Assembly (NCBI GenBank): GCA_021166685.1
Contig: JAJPEU010000010.1
Span: 248,001-312,000 of the forward strand
Direction: 5' to 3'
Length of the DNA: 64,000 nt
Origin: Sulfurovum sp.
GTDB taxonomy: Bacteria; Campylobacterota; Campylobacteria; Campylobacterales; Sulfurovaceae
A program made the translations under genes and the position numbers. Below are positions 10,706 through 21,477 of the stretch, piece after piece. How positions within the stretch are numbered: position 1 is the stretch's first letter; each line of letters starts with the position of its first letter. The notes below the pieces were generated by a model, which worked only from the letters and a program-made list of their open reading frames with translations, searched no databases and was not told the DNA's origin.

Positions 10706-11428
10706 ATGAAAAAATATCTTAAGTACATTGCGTTGGCCGGGGCATTTTCATCAGCAGCTTTTTTTGGCGGTTGTGCAACGGATGATTATGGTTACCCAAA
10801 TGGGTATGGCTACAATGATTACGGTTACTACAACGATCCTTACCGTTCTTCTGTGTTGGCGGTCTACAGCTATCCCTACTATACTGACAGACCATACTAT
10901 ATTTATGGGGGCAGATATTACTATGGCGGGTACTACCGTGACGGATACTACTATTATCGTGGGCGAAAATTGCGCGGCGGGAAATTTTATCAGCACCATC
11001 ACACCAAGCATCGAAGAGACGTGCGCACCATAGATAGAACGCCTCAGTATCAAACTCGCAGCACACTGGGCCGCACTTACCAAGATCAGGATAGATACCG
11101 CTATATTAATACGGCAAGAGAGCGCCGAAATAGTGAAGCAACACGAAATTATCAGATACAAGAAACCAGAAGCACGCTTCAAAACCGTGACGGTTACCGC
11201 AACATGAATATTAACCGTGAAAGAGAGCGTAAAATTACACAAAAAACACTTGCCAATCAAGAGCAACGCCGTAATTTTGGTGTAAATAAAGAAAATAAAT
11301 ACAGAGAAAGAAACGCCTACCAACACAAGATACAAACACGAAAAGAGGAGCCAAAAGTAAGAGAGACGTATCGCAACAGAAACGATAACGAGGAAAATCG
11401 AGCAGCCAATCCTTTTGAGCGAAGATAG
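10706..11428 (+). CDS. Tyr/Gly-rich then Arg/Asn-rich predicted lipoprotein
   Basis: MKKYLKYIALAGAFSSAAFFGGCATDD lipobox; low-complexity YGY/YYGG region; RBS aaagga upstream of ATG at 10706. Confidence 0.7.
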   Translation: MKKYLKYIALAGAFSSAAFFGGCATDDYGYPNGYGYNDYGYYNDPYRSSVLAVYSYPYYTDRPYYIYGGRYYYGGYYRDGYYYYRGRKLRGGKFYQHHHTKHRRDVRTIDRTPQYQTRSTLGRTYQDQDRYRYINTARERRNSEATRNYQIQETRSTLQNRDGYRNMNINRERERKITQKTLANQEQRRNFGVNKENKYRERNAYQHKIQTRKEEPKVRETYRNRNDNEENRAANPFERR

Positions 11429-11502
11429 CAAACCCTGCTTTATAAGAGGGAAAATGGCAAAATACAAAATAAATACCATTTTCCTTTCAGGATAAAACAC
11501 TA

Positions 11503-12576
11503 ATGAAAATCAAAGAGATCAGAACAGTTCTTTTTAAGGCGCCGCTCAAGACCCCTTTTAAAACAGCCCTTAGAAGGGTTGATCAGCTGGAAGATCTTGT
11601 TGTTGTTGTCGAGTGCGATGACGGCAGCGTAGGTTATGGCGAAGGAGCTCCCACTCCCGCAATCACGGGTGAAACAATTGGCTCAATGATTGCAGCCATT
11701 GAATACATCAAGCCTTCACTTCTTGGGCTTGATATGGAAGAGTTTGATACCGTCTTACAAAAAATACACAATTCAATAGTGAAAAATACGACAGCAAAAT
11801 CTGCAATTGAAATCGCCTTCTATGATCTTAGGGCCAAAAATCTGAAGCTTCCTCTTTACCGCATGCTCGGCGGAACACAAAAAGTTTTTAAAACCGATAT
11901 TACCATCAGCATGAACCAGATAGACAAAATGGTATTTGACAGTCTTGATGCGCTTGAAAGAGGATACGAGATACTTAAAGTTAAGGTCGGTGACAATCCG
12001 CAAAAGGATATCCAACGAATCAGGGCGATCTGGGATGCCGTGGGCAAAAAAGCAGTCTTGCGGCTTGATGCCAACCAAGGATGGAGTGCCGCTCAGAGTG
12101 TTGAAGTGCTCCAAAGTCTCGAAAAGGCAGGCATAATGCCCGAGCTTATCGAGCAGCCTGTAAAAGCAGACGATCTTGCGGGACTCAGATACATTAAAGA
12201 AAGAGTGCAAACCCCTCTGCTCGCAGATGAATCAGTTTTTTCAATCAAAGATGCCATCACCCTGCTGGAACAGCACGCCGTAGACTATATCAATATTAAA
12301 TTGGCAAAAACAGCGGGTATCACCCAGGCGCTCAAGCTTGCAGATATTGTGAACGGCTTTGGGGTCAAATGTATGCTGGGCTGTATGCTGGAAGGCCCTT
12401 TTTCTGTAGCCGCCGGCGCGCATGTCGCTTCAGCCAAAGCCCACATCATTACAATGATAGACCTTGATGCGGTGAGTCTGCTTTCACATAATCCGGTTCA
12501 AACTTCCGTGCAATTTGAAGAAAGTCAGATTGCACTTAGTGAGGAAATCGGATTGGGAGTGAGCCTTTTGTCTTAA
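11503..12576 (+). CDS. Dipeptide epimerase (L-Ala-D/L-Glu epimerase, enolase superfamily)
   Basis: LKVKVGDNPQKDIQRIRAIWDAVG, LRLDANQGWS, EQPVKADD, LLADESV, IKLAKTAG motifs. Confidence 0.9.
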   Translation: MKIKEIRTVLFKAPLKTPFKTALRRVDQLEDLVVVVECDDGSVGYGEGAPTPAITGETIGSMIAAIEYIKPSLLGLDMEEFDTVLQKIHNSIVKNTTAKSAIEIAFYDLRAKNLKLPLYRMLGGTQKVFKTDITISMNQIDKMVFDSLDALERGYEILKVKVGDNPQKDIQRIRAIWDAVGKKAVLRLDANQGWSAAQSVEVLQSLEKAGIMPELIEQPVKADDLAGLRYIKERVQTPLLADESVFSIKDAITLLEQHAVDYINIKLAKTAGITQALKLADIVNGFGVKCMLGCMLEGPFSVAAGAHVASAKAHIITMIDLDAVSLLSHNPVQTSVQFEESQIALSEEIGLGVSLLS

Positions 12577-12665
12577 TTTTTGCAATCTAGGATTGTTTCG
12601 TATGCTATAATAAAAGAAGAAAAGGTTCGTTTTTTTGATAAGATAAAACACACAGAAGGCAAAAG

Positions 12666-13991
12666 ATGAAAATGAAAATAGTAGGGGTATTTTTGTTGAG
12701 CATGAGTATTCTGCATGCAGAATATATTCTTAAGCAAAGCCATAGAGCCAAAAGCAAAATAGATTTGATGCCTCAAAATAAAGTTGCCGATATGAAATCC
12801 ATTCCTCAAGATCCTGCGTACTATGCAAATCAGATAAAACCATTTTCGGCACACAAGCAGCAGGCACTTGATAAAGAGTTCAATAAAAAGTATTTTTATC
12901 CTTGGGAGCTAAGCAAGCTGGATATACCTGCGGATGATTTTGGATGGGAAGAGCGTTTTGTTGTTCAAAAACCTATTTTCAGAGAAAATGGAAAAATAAT
13001 ACCTCCTTCAATCTATGGCCAATGGCTTGAAAATGCCAATATGTCACAAATAGACACCAAAAAATACAAAGCAATCACCATACGCCATACGGATGTGAAG
13101 GCATTGCCTACTACAGAATCATTTTACCGTGACCCTAAAAAAGTCGGAGAAGGTTTTCCGTTTGACTACAATCAAAACTCTACCTATCACATCAATGTTC
13201 CTCTTTATATTTCTCATTTCTCTAAAGATAAAAGATGGGCGTTTGTGCGCGGTGCATATACATTCGGCTGGGTGAAAGTGAATGATCTCGCTTTGGTTGA
13301 TAAAGTTTTTATCGAAACATTTAAAAACGGAAACTATGCAATGGTAATCAAAGACAACCTCAGGCTTTATCGCAACAACCATCAAGAAACCATAGTAAAA
13401 CTCGGATCTCTTTTCCCTGCCGCAAAAGATCAAAAACACTATCTGACTGCCTCAAGGGATACCAAAGGCAGAGCGCATATTCAAAAAGTAAGTGTACAAG
13501 ACCCCCGCACCATAGCTAAAAAACCTCTTGCTTTTACACCTCAAAATGTAGCAATGCTCGCCAAAGAGTTCTATGGGGAGCCTTATGGTTGGGGCGGAGG
13601 CTATGAATGTCGTGACTGTTCTGCTACTACGAGAGATTTTTTGGGAGCGTTTGGTATTTTTCTGGAACGCAATTCCGGCAAGCAAGCAAAAGAAGGTGAA
13701 AGAATTTCAATCGCCGGTTTGCATAAATCCCATAAAAAAAGAAAGATCATCACAGAAGCCGAACCTTTCAGGTCCTTACTTTATGTTCCCGGACATATAG
13801 TGCTTTATCTTGGAGAATATAAGGGGGAACCTGTGATAATGCATACCTATTGGGGTGTGCGAAAAAATGACGGCACCAAACTGATTACGGGGCGTACGAT
13901 CATTACGAGCACTGAACCCGGAAAAGAACGTTCAGACATCAAAGAACAGAGCAAATTAATTAATACGCTTCAAACGATTGTTTCGTTCTAA
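12666..13991 (+). CDS. SH3-domain NlpC/P60 (C40) peptidase
   Basis: GEPYGWGGGYECRDCSATTRDFLGAFGIFLERNSGKQ catalytic Cys region; PGHIVLYLGEYKGEPVIMHTYWG His region; signal peptide. Confidence 0.85.
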   Translation: MKMKIVGVFLLSMSILHAEYILKQSHRAKSKIDLMPQNKVADMKSIPQDPAYYANQIKPFSAHKQQALDKEFNKKYFYPWELSKLDIPADDFGWEERFVVQKPIFRENGKIIPPSIYGQWLENANMSQIDTKKYKAITIRHTDVKALPTTESFYRDPKKVGEGFPFDYNQNSTYHINVPLYISHFSKDKRWAFVRGAYTFGWVKVNDLALVDKVFIETFKNGNYAMVIKDNLRLYRNNHQETIVKLGSLFPAAKDQKHYLTASRDTKGRAHIQKVSVQDPRTIAKKPLAFTPQNVAMLAKEFYGEPYGWGGGYECRDCSATTRDFLGAFGIFLERNSGKQAKEGERISIAGLHKSHKKRKIITEAEPFRSLLYVPGHIVLYLGEYKGEPVIMHTYWGVRKNDGTKLITGRTIITSTEPGKERSDIKEQSKLINTLQTIVSF

Positions 13992-14052
13992 TGCGGTACT
14001 TTCTTTTTTACCGATGTTAGGCTAAAATACGCTCATGAGAAAGAATGAAAAA

Positions 14053-14637
14053 ATGAAACTATTTACAACGACTGTGAATGCCGGAAAATTTAAAGGGCAT
14101 AAAATAGAGATACCTGATATCAGTACAACCCGAAGTTCAAAAGCAATACTGAGAGAATCGCTTTTTAACACCTTGCAGTTTGACATTATAGATAAAAACT
14201 TTGTAGAGGTTTTTGCCGGAAGCGGTTCTATCGGACTGGAGGCGCTAAGCCGTGGTGCAGGAGAGTGCTATTTCATCGAATATAATAAAGCGGCCTTTCA
14301 TGTCTTGGAGTCCAATGTCAAAAAACTTGATCCAAGCCATTGCCATCTCTTTTACGGTGACAGTTTTGAAAAATTTTCGGTTGTTTATGAGTTGGTAAAA
14401 AGAAGCCATGAAAAAACTTACTTTTACTTCGATCCTCCTTTTTCTACGCGTGAGGGAATGGATGAGGTTTATGATAAGACTATGGCACTCATACAAAGCA
14501 TAGAACCTGAAGTATGCGAGATGGTGATCGTGGAGCATATGACGAACTTTGAAATGCCTCATACAATAGGCGCTTTAAATTTTTTCAAACATAAAAAATT
14601 TGGCAGAAGCACCATGAGTTATTATCGACCTCTTTGA
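14053..14637 (+). CDS. rsmD: RsmD-family 16S rRNA (guanine966-N2)-methyltransferase-like
   Basis: GKFKGHKIEIP...TRSSKAILRESLFNTL, VFAGSGSIGLEALSRGA, YFDPPFS motifs. Confidence 0.85.
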   Translation: MKLFTTTVNAGKFKGHKIEIPDISTTRSSKAILRESLFNTLQFDIIDKNFVEVFAGSGSIGLEALSRGAGECYFIEYNKAAFHVLESNVKKLDPSHCHLFYGDSFEKFSVVYELVKRSHEKTYFYFDPPFSTREGMDEVYDKTMALIQSIEPEVCEMVIVEHMTNFEMPHTIGALNFFKHKKFGRSTMSYYRPL

Positions 14638-14700
14638 GGACTGATATTTTCTTTACTTTTGCCGGAATCGGTGCTATACTAAATTGAAAAAAGGGTTGCA

Positions 14701-15141
14701 ATGGATTATAACGAGCAGATGAAAAAATATTATGAACGATGCAATATAGATCTGCTGAAAGGCCGTCTTAAAGCATCTTTGGAAAAAGCCAAAGAAGAGA
14801 TTAAAGAGATCAGGGTGGATGCATTGGACCTTGAAAATATGGTCTTGATTGATGTGAGAGAAGCAGATGAATTCTCTACCGGTATCATACCTGCCAAAAA
14901 GATTTTTACCATTCCAAGAGGAAAATTGGAATTTGCGGTTGATGATACTCTGGTCAATGTCAGTGACCGTCTTGTCGTTTGCTATTGCCTTAAAGGTGCA
15001 CGGGGACTGCTGGCTGCAAAGTCATTAAAGGATCTGGGCTTTGAAAATGTAGTGAGCCTTCAAGGCGGTATAGAAAATTGGGTTAAATCAGGCAAATCGA
15101 TCAAGAATTATCTTGGTTATTTTACACTTGAAAAAGCGTAA
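14701..15141 (+). CDS. Rhodanese-like domain protein
   Basis: VLIDVREADEFSTGIIPAKKIFTIPRG, VVCYCLKGARGLLAAKSLKDLGFENVVSLQGGIENW. Confidence 0.85.
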   Translation: MDYNEQMKKYYERCNIDLLKGRLKASLEKAKEEIKEIRVDALDLENMVLIDVREADEFSTGIIPAKKIFTIPRGKLEFAVDDTLVNVSDRLVVCYCLKGARGLLAAKSLKDLGFENVVSLQGGIENWVKSGKSIKNYLGYFTLEKA

Positions 15142-15176
15142 AGATCCATGCCATTATTATCATAAAAAGAAAAAGT

Positions 15177-15929
15177 ATGAGTAAAAAAGAAGATCATATC
15201 GCCCTCTTTATAGATTGCGACAATATTTCCCATAAAGCAATCGAGGGTATTATTAGTGAATTGAGCAAATACGGTATTGTAAATATACGTCAGGCGTATG
15301 GCAACTGGACCAAAGACAATCTCAAAAACTGGGAGGAAAAACTGTTGGAATTTGCTATCAAGCCTATTCAGCAGTTTGACTACTCTAAAAATAAAAATGC
15401 AACTGATATTCTGATGACGATTGATGCAATAGACTTGCTTCACACGAAAGATATCGATGCCTTTGCTTTTGCGACCAGCGACAGCGATTTTACCCCGGTG
15501 GTTATGCGCGTACAGGCAGAGGGAATCAAAGTCTACGGCTTTGGCGAGAAAAAAACCCCAAAACCCTTCATGGCGGCATGCTCGCAGTTTATTTTCACGG
15601 AAAAATTAATGACGCCCGAGAGGAAAAATCCAAGCAGCAGCGAATCGAGTCTCGTTCAGGCCCCCATACGTAAAGGCGGAAAAGAGATGCGTGCAGATAC
15701 ATGGCTGGTTAATTTGCTTAGAAATGCCGTGGAGCAAACTATGGATGAGCACGGCTGGGCCAATCTTGCAGACGTGGGTCAATATATTAACAACAGCTCT
15801 TCCTTTTCGCCTGTCAATTATGGCTATAAAAAACTAAGCAATCTTATGGATGAGATTGACTTGTTTGATATCTATTTGGATGAGGAAAGCAAGCAGATGA
15901 GTATACGGGATAAGCGGTTTGGCAACTGA
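15177..15929 (+). CDS. NYN-domain (LabA/PIN-like) protein with C-terminal LOTUS/OST-HTH-like domain
   Basis: IALFIDCDNISHKAIEGII, NATDILMTIDAIDLLHTKDIDAFAFATSDSDFTPVVMRVQAEG; C-terminal winged-helix-like region. Confidence 0.82.
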   Translation: MSKKEDHIALFIDCDNISHKAIEGIISELSKYGIVNIRQAYGNWTKDNLKNWEEKLLEFAIKPIQQFDYSKNKNATDILMTIDAIDLLHTKDIDAFAFATSDSDFTPVVMRVQAEGIKVYGFGEKKTPKPFMAACSQFIFTEKLMTPERKNPSSSESSLVQAPIRKGGKEMRADTWLVNLLRNAVEQTMDEHGWANLADVGQYINNSSSFSPVNYGYKKLSNLMDEIDLFDIYLDEESKQMSIRDKRFGN

Positions 15930-16111
15930 CAGGTTTTCTAAACGTTATCGCTCCTCTTTAAACCTTGATTTTCCCATTGTGCAATATGCGGAAAGAGCAA
16001 ACGGAAGAGCTTTGTATGACAGTTGCGTATAGCGCAGGCATTGAATACTTTACACTTTTTTAATATATAGTGATATTATAATGATATTAATTTGCAGGTG
16101 AGCAATCAAAA

Positions 16112-16918
16112 ATGAGAAAATATATCCTTCTTTATTTTATTACATTGGTTTTTCTTCAAGCAAATATTATGGATTTTATGCTATCCCCTTTCAAAGATAG
16201 CAATGAATCAAAACCGCAGATGTCTGAAATAAGCAAAAAAGAGAACAATGCATCCGATTCTCAAAAATCCCAACCGGTCAAAATAGAAGAAAATGTATCC
16301 AAGTTTCAAACGGCCAAAGCCGAAGATAAAGGTTTTTTTAAATCCGTCGTATCCTTTTTTAAAAAAGAAGACAATACAAGCAAACCTATAAAATATGAAA
16401 ATGCCAAAGAGGGAAATACCGGCATATTTGATTTCATCTTTTCCGTTTTCAGGGAAGAAAATACAACCCAACCTCCAATATCTGACACCATGAAGGCGGA
16501 TCTGGTCATGATCGTTAAATCGCAAAATGCTTTGTATCTTTCAAATAAAGGAAAAGTTTTCAGAACCTATAGAGTTGCTTTGGGAAGCAATCCCATAGGG
16601 CCTAAAGTGGCAGAAGGAGACAAAAAAACTCCGGAAGGTTTCTATACACTCGATTTTTTTAAATGCAACAGTACGTTTTATAAAGCTTTTCATATCTCAT
16701 ATCCGAATGCGCAGGATATCGCAAATGCCAGAAAATTGGGCAGAAAACCCGGCGGACAGATAATGATACACGGACAACCCAATAACAGGACATGGGCAAA
16801 AAAATATATCAAACCAAACGAGAATTGGACGGCGGGGTGCATAGCGCTTTTAAATAATGAAATGGATGAACTATTAAAATTTGTTGAGGTGGGGACCCCT
16901 ATCCTTATCAAACCGTAA
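16112..16918 (+). CDS. L,D-transpeptidase (YkuD domain)
   Basis: HGQPNNRTWAKKYIKPNENWTAGCIALLNNEMDEL catalytic motif; signal peptide. Confidence 0.88.
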   Translation: MRKYILLYFITLVFLQANIMDFMLSPFKDSNESKPQMSEISKKENNASDSQKSQPVKIEENVSKFQTAKAEDKGFFKSVVSFFKKEDNTSKPIKYENAKEGNTGIFDFIFSVFREENTTQPPISDTMKADLVMIVKSQNALYLSNKGKVFRTYRVALGSNPIGPKVAEGDKKTPEGFYTLDFFKCNSTFYKAFHISYPNAQDIANARKLGRKPGGQIMIHGQPNNRTWAKKYIKPNENWTAGCIALLNNEMDELLKFVEVGTPILIKP

Positions 16919-16930
16919 CGGAATTGAAAT

Positions 16931-18985
16931 CTATTTTTGTTTTACGGCCGGTTCTTCGTACTCTCCTTTTACCAGTCCTGCTTCGTAAAGGAAAGGCGAA
17001 GGCTTATACTCTACTTTTTTTTGCTTGTCGTATTTAGCCAAAGAGAGATAAAGTCTGTCTTTGGCTCGTGTTACAGCAACATAAAAAAGTCTTCTCTCTT
17101 CCTCAAGACTCCCGCCTCTGCCCATCAGTTTCCGATTTGGAAACCTTCCGTCAACTAAATCTACCACATAAACTTCAGGAAATTCTAATCCTTTACTGGC
17201 GTGTACCGTAAGCAAATTGACACCCTCTCCTTCACTCAATTCGTTTCCGCCAAGCACCATGGCATTTACAAAGCGGCTCAAATCCTTATATTGGCGCGAC
17301 AAATCAAGAAGAAGATTTGCCTTGCGCATGATACGCTCTTTGGCCTGTTTCTTTTTTTCCTTATCGATTTCGCCCGATTTTAGCCGCCCTCTTTGTGTGG
17401 AGAGTATCTCCACACTATGTTCATAGAGTGCAGACGCGATAACGGTGCGTAAAATTTCAGCAGGATTTTTAAGTGAAACCACCTTGGATATCAGAGTATA
17501 AAAATCTTTAAAAAATCTTACACTTTCCTGTGTCAATTTGGGGTGTTTCAGCAAAGGATGCGCATAAATAACCTTATCCAGTTCCATATGGTTAAATCGT
17601 GCTGCAGATCCTATCTCATGATCATCATCAAAAAGCCCCAGTTGTATATTTTTAACAGGATTGAGCTTTGGAATATTGTGATTTTTAGGCGAAAGTACAC
17701 CTTGCATTAAATATCCATTGCCAAAATGCAAAAAGCATTGAAAAAATTCTTTTGAAAGCGCTGAGCCTATACTGTTTGCATATTCAAATATATGGATAAA
17801 AGCCATCATATCTTTAGGATTAACCAGCAAGGAGAGGACGTCCAGCAGAAATTTGATCTCCTTGGTGTCAAAAAAACTTGTACCTCCTTTGCGCCTACAG
17901 GGGATTCCTACTTCGCGTAAACTGGCTTCAATTCCGTCCGCACTGGAATTATTTCTAAAAATTACGGCGATATCATGATTTGGGATATGTGTGGTCTTGA
18001 TGGAATGTGCGATAGACTGATACTGTTCAAACAGGTCATTAAACACCAAAAGTTTGGGAGGATGACTTTTTCCTGCGCGGCCTACTTCAAGTTTTTTAGG
18101 ATAGATGCGTTCATTTCGCTCTATGACGCGATTTGCAAGAGAGAGTATTGGTGCAGTGGAACGGTAGTTGGTTTTGAGTGTAAAAATTTTAGCATTTTTA
18201 TAGCGGTTAGAAAAGGTCGCAATGTTTTCTATGTTGGCGCCGTTAAATGCATAAATACTCTGATCATAATCTCCAACACAGAACAATGAGCGCGGCTTGA
18301 GCGCGTCTATCAATGCACTTTGCAGGGTATTGGTATCTTGGTATTCATCCACCAGTACTTCCTGAAATGGCATGGACGATATTTGCAGGTGATTTTTCAT
18401 ACGCAAAAGAAGATCATTAAAAGAAGCAAATCCATACTCCAGCTTTTCTTTTTCAAATTCTTCCGTGATATCCATGTAGATATCCATTAAAGTTTCATGC
18501 TCCGGATATTTCTCTAAAAACCAAATATCAAATCCTTCCAGGGAGGCATTTTGGTACAAGCTGTACATTTCATAGAGATAGGTAGCCGAAAATGGTTCGA
18601 CAGGAAGATTCATACGTGAAAAATGACGCTTTTCATAAAGGCTTCTAAAGAGGGTTTTGAGTTCCGAAGGTTGCTTGAGAGCCAAATTGGGATAGATTTC
18701 TTTAAGCCATCTATAGCATACGGCATGAAAAGTGCCTGACTGTATTTTGGAAACTACCTGTTTGGGGAAAAATCGTTCAAGACGGGCAATCATCTCTCCC
18801 GCAGCTTTGTTGGTAAAGGTAAGCAATAGTATTTTTGAAGGCTCTACGCCTGTATGCAAAAGATGGGCAATACGTCCTACAATCGTAGATGTTTTGCCTG
18901 TCCCGGCACTTGCAATAATAAGATTGTGTCCAAGGGGTGCCGTAGCAGCACTAAGCTGTTCAGCGTTGAGCGTGCTAAGAGGCAT
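16931..18985 (-). CDS. UvrD/Rep-family ATP-dependent DNA helicase
   Basis: ASAGTGKTSTIVGRIAHLL, LLLTFTNKAAGEM, VDEYQDTN, VGDYDQSIYAFNGA, VTRAKDRLYLS. Confidence 0.93.
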   Translation of the reverse strand: MPLSTLNAEQLSAATAPLGHNLIIASAGTGKTSTIVGRIAHLLHTGVEPSKILLLTFTNKAAGEMIARLERFFPKQVVSKIQSGTFHAVCYRWLKEIYPNLALKQPSELKTLFRSLYEKRHFSRMNLPVEPFSATYLYEMYSLYQNASLEGFDIWFLEKYPEHETLMDIYMDITEEFEKEKLEYGFASFNDLLLRMKNHLQISSMPFQEVLVDEYQDTNTLQSALIDALKPRSLFCVGDYDQSIYAFNGANIENIATFSNRYKNAKIFTLKTNYRSTAPILSLANRVIERNERIYPKKLEVGRAGKSHPPKLLVFNDLFEQYQSIAHSIKTTHIPNHDIAVIFRNNSSADGIEASLREVGIPCRRKGGTSFFDTKEIKFLLDVLSLLVNPKDMMAFIHIFEYANSIGSALSKEFFQCFLHFGNGYLMQGVLSPKNHNIPKLNPVKNIQLGLFDDDHEIGSAARFNHMELDKVIYAHPLLKHPKLTQESVRFFKDFYTLISKVVSLKNPAEILRTVIASALYEHSVEILSTQRGRLKSGEIDKEKKKQAKERIMRKANLLLDLSRQYKDLSRFVNAMVLGGNELSEGEGVNLLTVHASKGLEFPEVYVVDLVDGRFPNRKLMGRGGSLEEERRLFYVAVTRAKDRLYLSLAKYDKQKKVEYKPSPFLYEAGLVKGEYEEPAVKQK

Positions 18986-18988
18986 GGA

Positions 18989-19327
18989 TTAGAGTTGACC
19001 AAGGATGTAATATGTTGGTTTATTTTCTACTTTTTTAAGAGCAATTTTATATTTTTTAGACCAATGGTCAACCAGCTCAGCAAAAGCAGAAAGATTATCT
19101 GCATTGCTGTCCTCATCGCATTTTATTTTTAAGTAGTTTTCAGAGTTTGACATTGCTATATAGCCTTTTTCTACGGCAAGAGCATCTTGAAGGGAGAGCA
19201 AATGTTTTGAGAAATGCTCAAAATTTTTTGTATTTGAAATTATTTTACTGATTTGCTCAAGTGTATGATTGTTTTGGGGGTATCCCAACTGTGCCAAAAT
19301 GGCTTCGGGTGTTAAGTCAATATGCAT
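18989..19327 (-). CDS. Hypothetical protein
   Basis: 112 aa ORF abutting the helicase gene in the same orientation. Confidence 0.6.
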   Translation of the reverse strand: MHIDLTPEAILAQLGYPQNNHTLEQISKIISNTKNFEHFSKHLLSLQDALAVEKGYIAMSNSENYLKIKCDEDSNADNLSAFAELVDHWSKKYKIALKKVENKPTYYILGQL

Positions 19328-19391
19328 TTACTTTCCTCTCTTATTTAATCTAAAAAGAGATTGTATCAAAACTTTGATTAGAAGCGAGTGA

Positions 19392-19940
19392 CTAGAAAAG
19401 CGTGCTTTTTGGGCGCTCGAGCCTATCAATAAGATCCCTATAGTGCTCAACGTTTTGTAATGCTTTTTCGTAACGCCAGCGCAAGATAAACTCTATAATT
19501 TCATTTTTCAAGACAGGATCTAATGTTTCTGCTTTTCCGAAATAACCCAAAGAGATGTTTTTTGCTTTTTTCTTCCCGTTTTTGTCCGGCTCGTAGGTAA
19601 TGGCTATAATCTGTATGTACTTCCCTTCTCGCACCTCGCCAAAATCCTCCTCTTTCAAGCCGACACCGCTTAAATTCATAGCTTTATATATAAATATTTT
19701 TTCAAAATCAGGCGATTTTTCGAAGATTTTCAGTTTTTCATATAAAAATTTGAGACGCTTTGAATTCTCTTTGCGCACGTTCTCAAATTCAGTGTTTGTT
19801 TTTGGAGCAGTTTGTATCGCAGGCTTATCTTCAATGATAGTTTCCGGTTTGACTGTAGCAACAGAGCTTTTCTCTTTTTCTACCAATTTATCTTCCAGAC
19901 GGTTGGCGAGTGCTTTAAGCTTATCTAAACTGCTAGACAT
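19392..19940 (-). CDS. Hypothetical protein
   Basis: 182 aa ORF filling the gap between same-strand genes. Confidence 0.6.
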   Translation of the reverse strand: MSSSLDKLKALANRLEDKLVEKEKSSVATVKPETIIEDKPAIQTAPKTNTEFENVRKENSKRLKFLYEKLKIFEKSPDFEKIFIYKAMNLSGVGLKEEDFGEVREGKYIQIIAITYEPDKNGKKKAKNISLGYFGKAETLDPVLKNEIIEFILRWRYEKALQNVEHYRDLIDRLERPKSTLF

Positions 19941-20167
19941 AATTCCCTCTTTGCATGAAGTTTCGTTTGATATCTTTTCTATATTAGAAAATATTTTACA
20001 AGATATTTTCTAATATATTGTTTAATCATAGTTCATAATATTAATTTTTATTTTTTAAGTGTGAAAAAAATTTCTGCTTTGAAAAGGAGGCGTTGTTTTG
20101 CTTTCTGCTGTGATTAACCATACTTTAGATAAAATCTCAGTAAATTTTGATTAAGGAAGCATATAGA

Positions 20168-21436
20168 ATGGATTATTTACAGATCAACGGCGGGAGAAAA
20201 TTGAGCGGCAGTGTGACAATTAGCGGCGCAAAAAATGCCGCTTTGCCCATTATTGCAGCAACCATACTCAGCGATAAAGATGTAACCCTTACCAATCTGC
20301 CTAATGTTGTAGATATCCGTACTCTGCTCAAGCTTTTGACGATGCTTGGCGGCAAAGTTGAACACGAAGGGACAACAGCCAAGATCAACAACGGATCCAT
20401 AACATCAACCAAGGCAGTTTATGAAATTGTTTCTCAAATGAGAGCGTCTATCCTGGTGCTTGGTCCGCTGCTGGCACGGTTTGGAGAGTGTGAGGTAAGT
20501 TTGCCCGGAGGATGCGCCATTGGACAGCGTCCCATAGATTTGCATCTCAAGGCACTTGAGGCAATGGGGGCAAAGATAGAGATTAAGGGCGGCTATGTGC
20601 GCGCAGAAGCGCACGATGGGTTGCATGGCGCCAAGATCATCTTTGATAAGATCACCGTCGGAGGTACGGAAAACATAGTAATGGCAGCATCTCTTGCCAA
20701 AGGGGTTACAAGCATCATCAATGCCGCCAAGGAACCCGAAGTGGTACAATTGTGTGAAATGATTGCCGATGCGGGGGTTCGGATAGAAGGTATTGGCACC
20801 AACGAACTCACTATCTACGGTACAGACAGAAAGCCGCTCGCCTTCCAACCTGTGCAGATTATTCCTGACCGTATCGAAGCAGGCACTTATCTGTGTGCAG
20901 GAGCAATTACGGGCTCCGTGATTACTTTAAATAAAGTTGATGAACGGCATATCAAGGCTTCAATAGATAAACTTGAAGCGATGGGTTGCAGATTTGACTT
21001 AAGTGAAGAGAGCATTACTATCTATCCCCCCAAAGAGATTAAGCCGGTCAATATTACTACAATTGAATATCCCGGTTTTCCGACAGATATGCAAGCACAA
21101 TTTATGGCGCTTGCGGTGATGGCAAACGGGGAGAGCATCATCGAGGAGCGTCTTTTTGAGAACCGTTTCATGCATGTAAGCGAACTAAACCGCCTGGGCG
21201 CAGACATTTGGCTGAAAGGCAATATCGCCGCCGTCAAAGGGGTGGACAGGCTTTACGGCGCCGATGTTATGGCAACCGACCTGAGGGCCAGTTCGGCGCT
21301 TGTTTTGGCTGCATTAGTGGCGGAAGGTACGACAAACGTTCGCCGTATTTATCATCTGGACAGAGGATATGATAATTTGGAGGGAAAACTCTCTGCACTG
21401 GGTGCGGATATTGTGCGAAAAAAAGAAGTTAAATAA
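20168..21436 (+). CDS. murA: UDP-N-acetylglucosamine 1-carboxyvinyltransferase
   Basis: [58 protein letters not shown]. Confidence 0.96.
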   Translation: MDYLQINGGRKLSGSVTISGAKNAALPIIAATILSDKDVTLTNLPNVVDIRTLLKLLTMLGGKVEHEGTTAKINNGSITSTKAVYEIVSQMRASILVLGPLLARFGECEVSLPGGCAIGQRPIDLHLKALEAMGAKIEIKGGYVRAEAHDGLHGAKIIFDKITVGGTENIVMAASLAKGVTSIINAAKEPEVVQLCEMIADAGVRIEGIGTNELTIYGTDRKPLAFQPVQIIPDRIEAGTYLCAGAITGSVITLNKVDERHIKASIDKLEAMGCRFDLSEESITIYPPKEIKPVNITTIEYPGFPTDMQAQFMALAVMANGESIIEERLFENRFMHVSELNRLGADIWLKGNIAAVKGVDRLYGADVMATDLRASSALVLAALVAEGTTNVRRIYHLDRGYDNLEGKLSALGADIVRKKEVK

Positions 21437-21477
21437 ATTTCAATCCTATTCTCTTTTGCAAAGCAAAAATACAAGTC

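Noticed and set aside
10751-11500. 249-aa minus-strand ORF rich in V/I/S
   Set aside because: Mirror of the low-complexity Tyr/Gly-rich lipoprotein coding strand.
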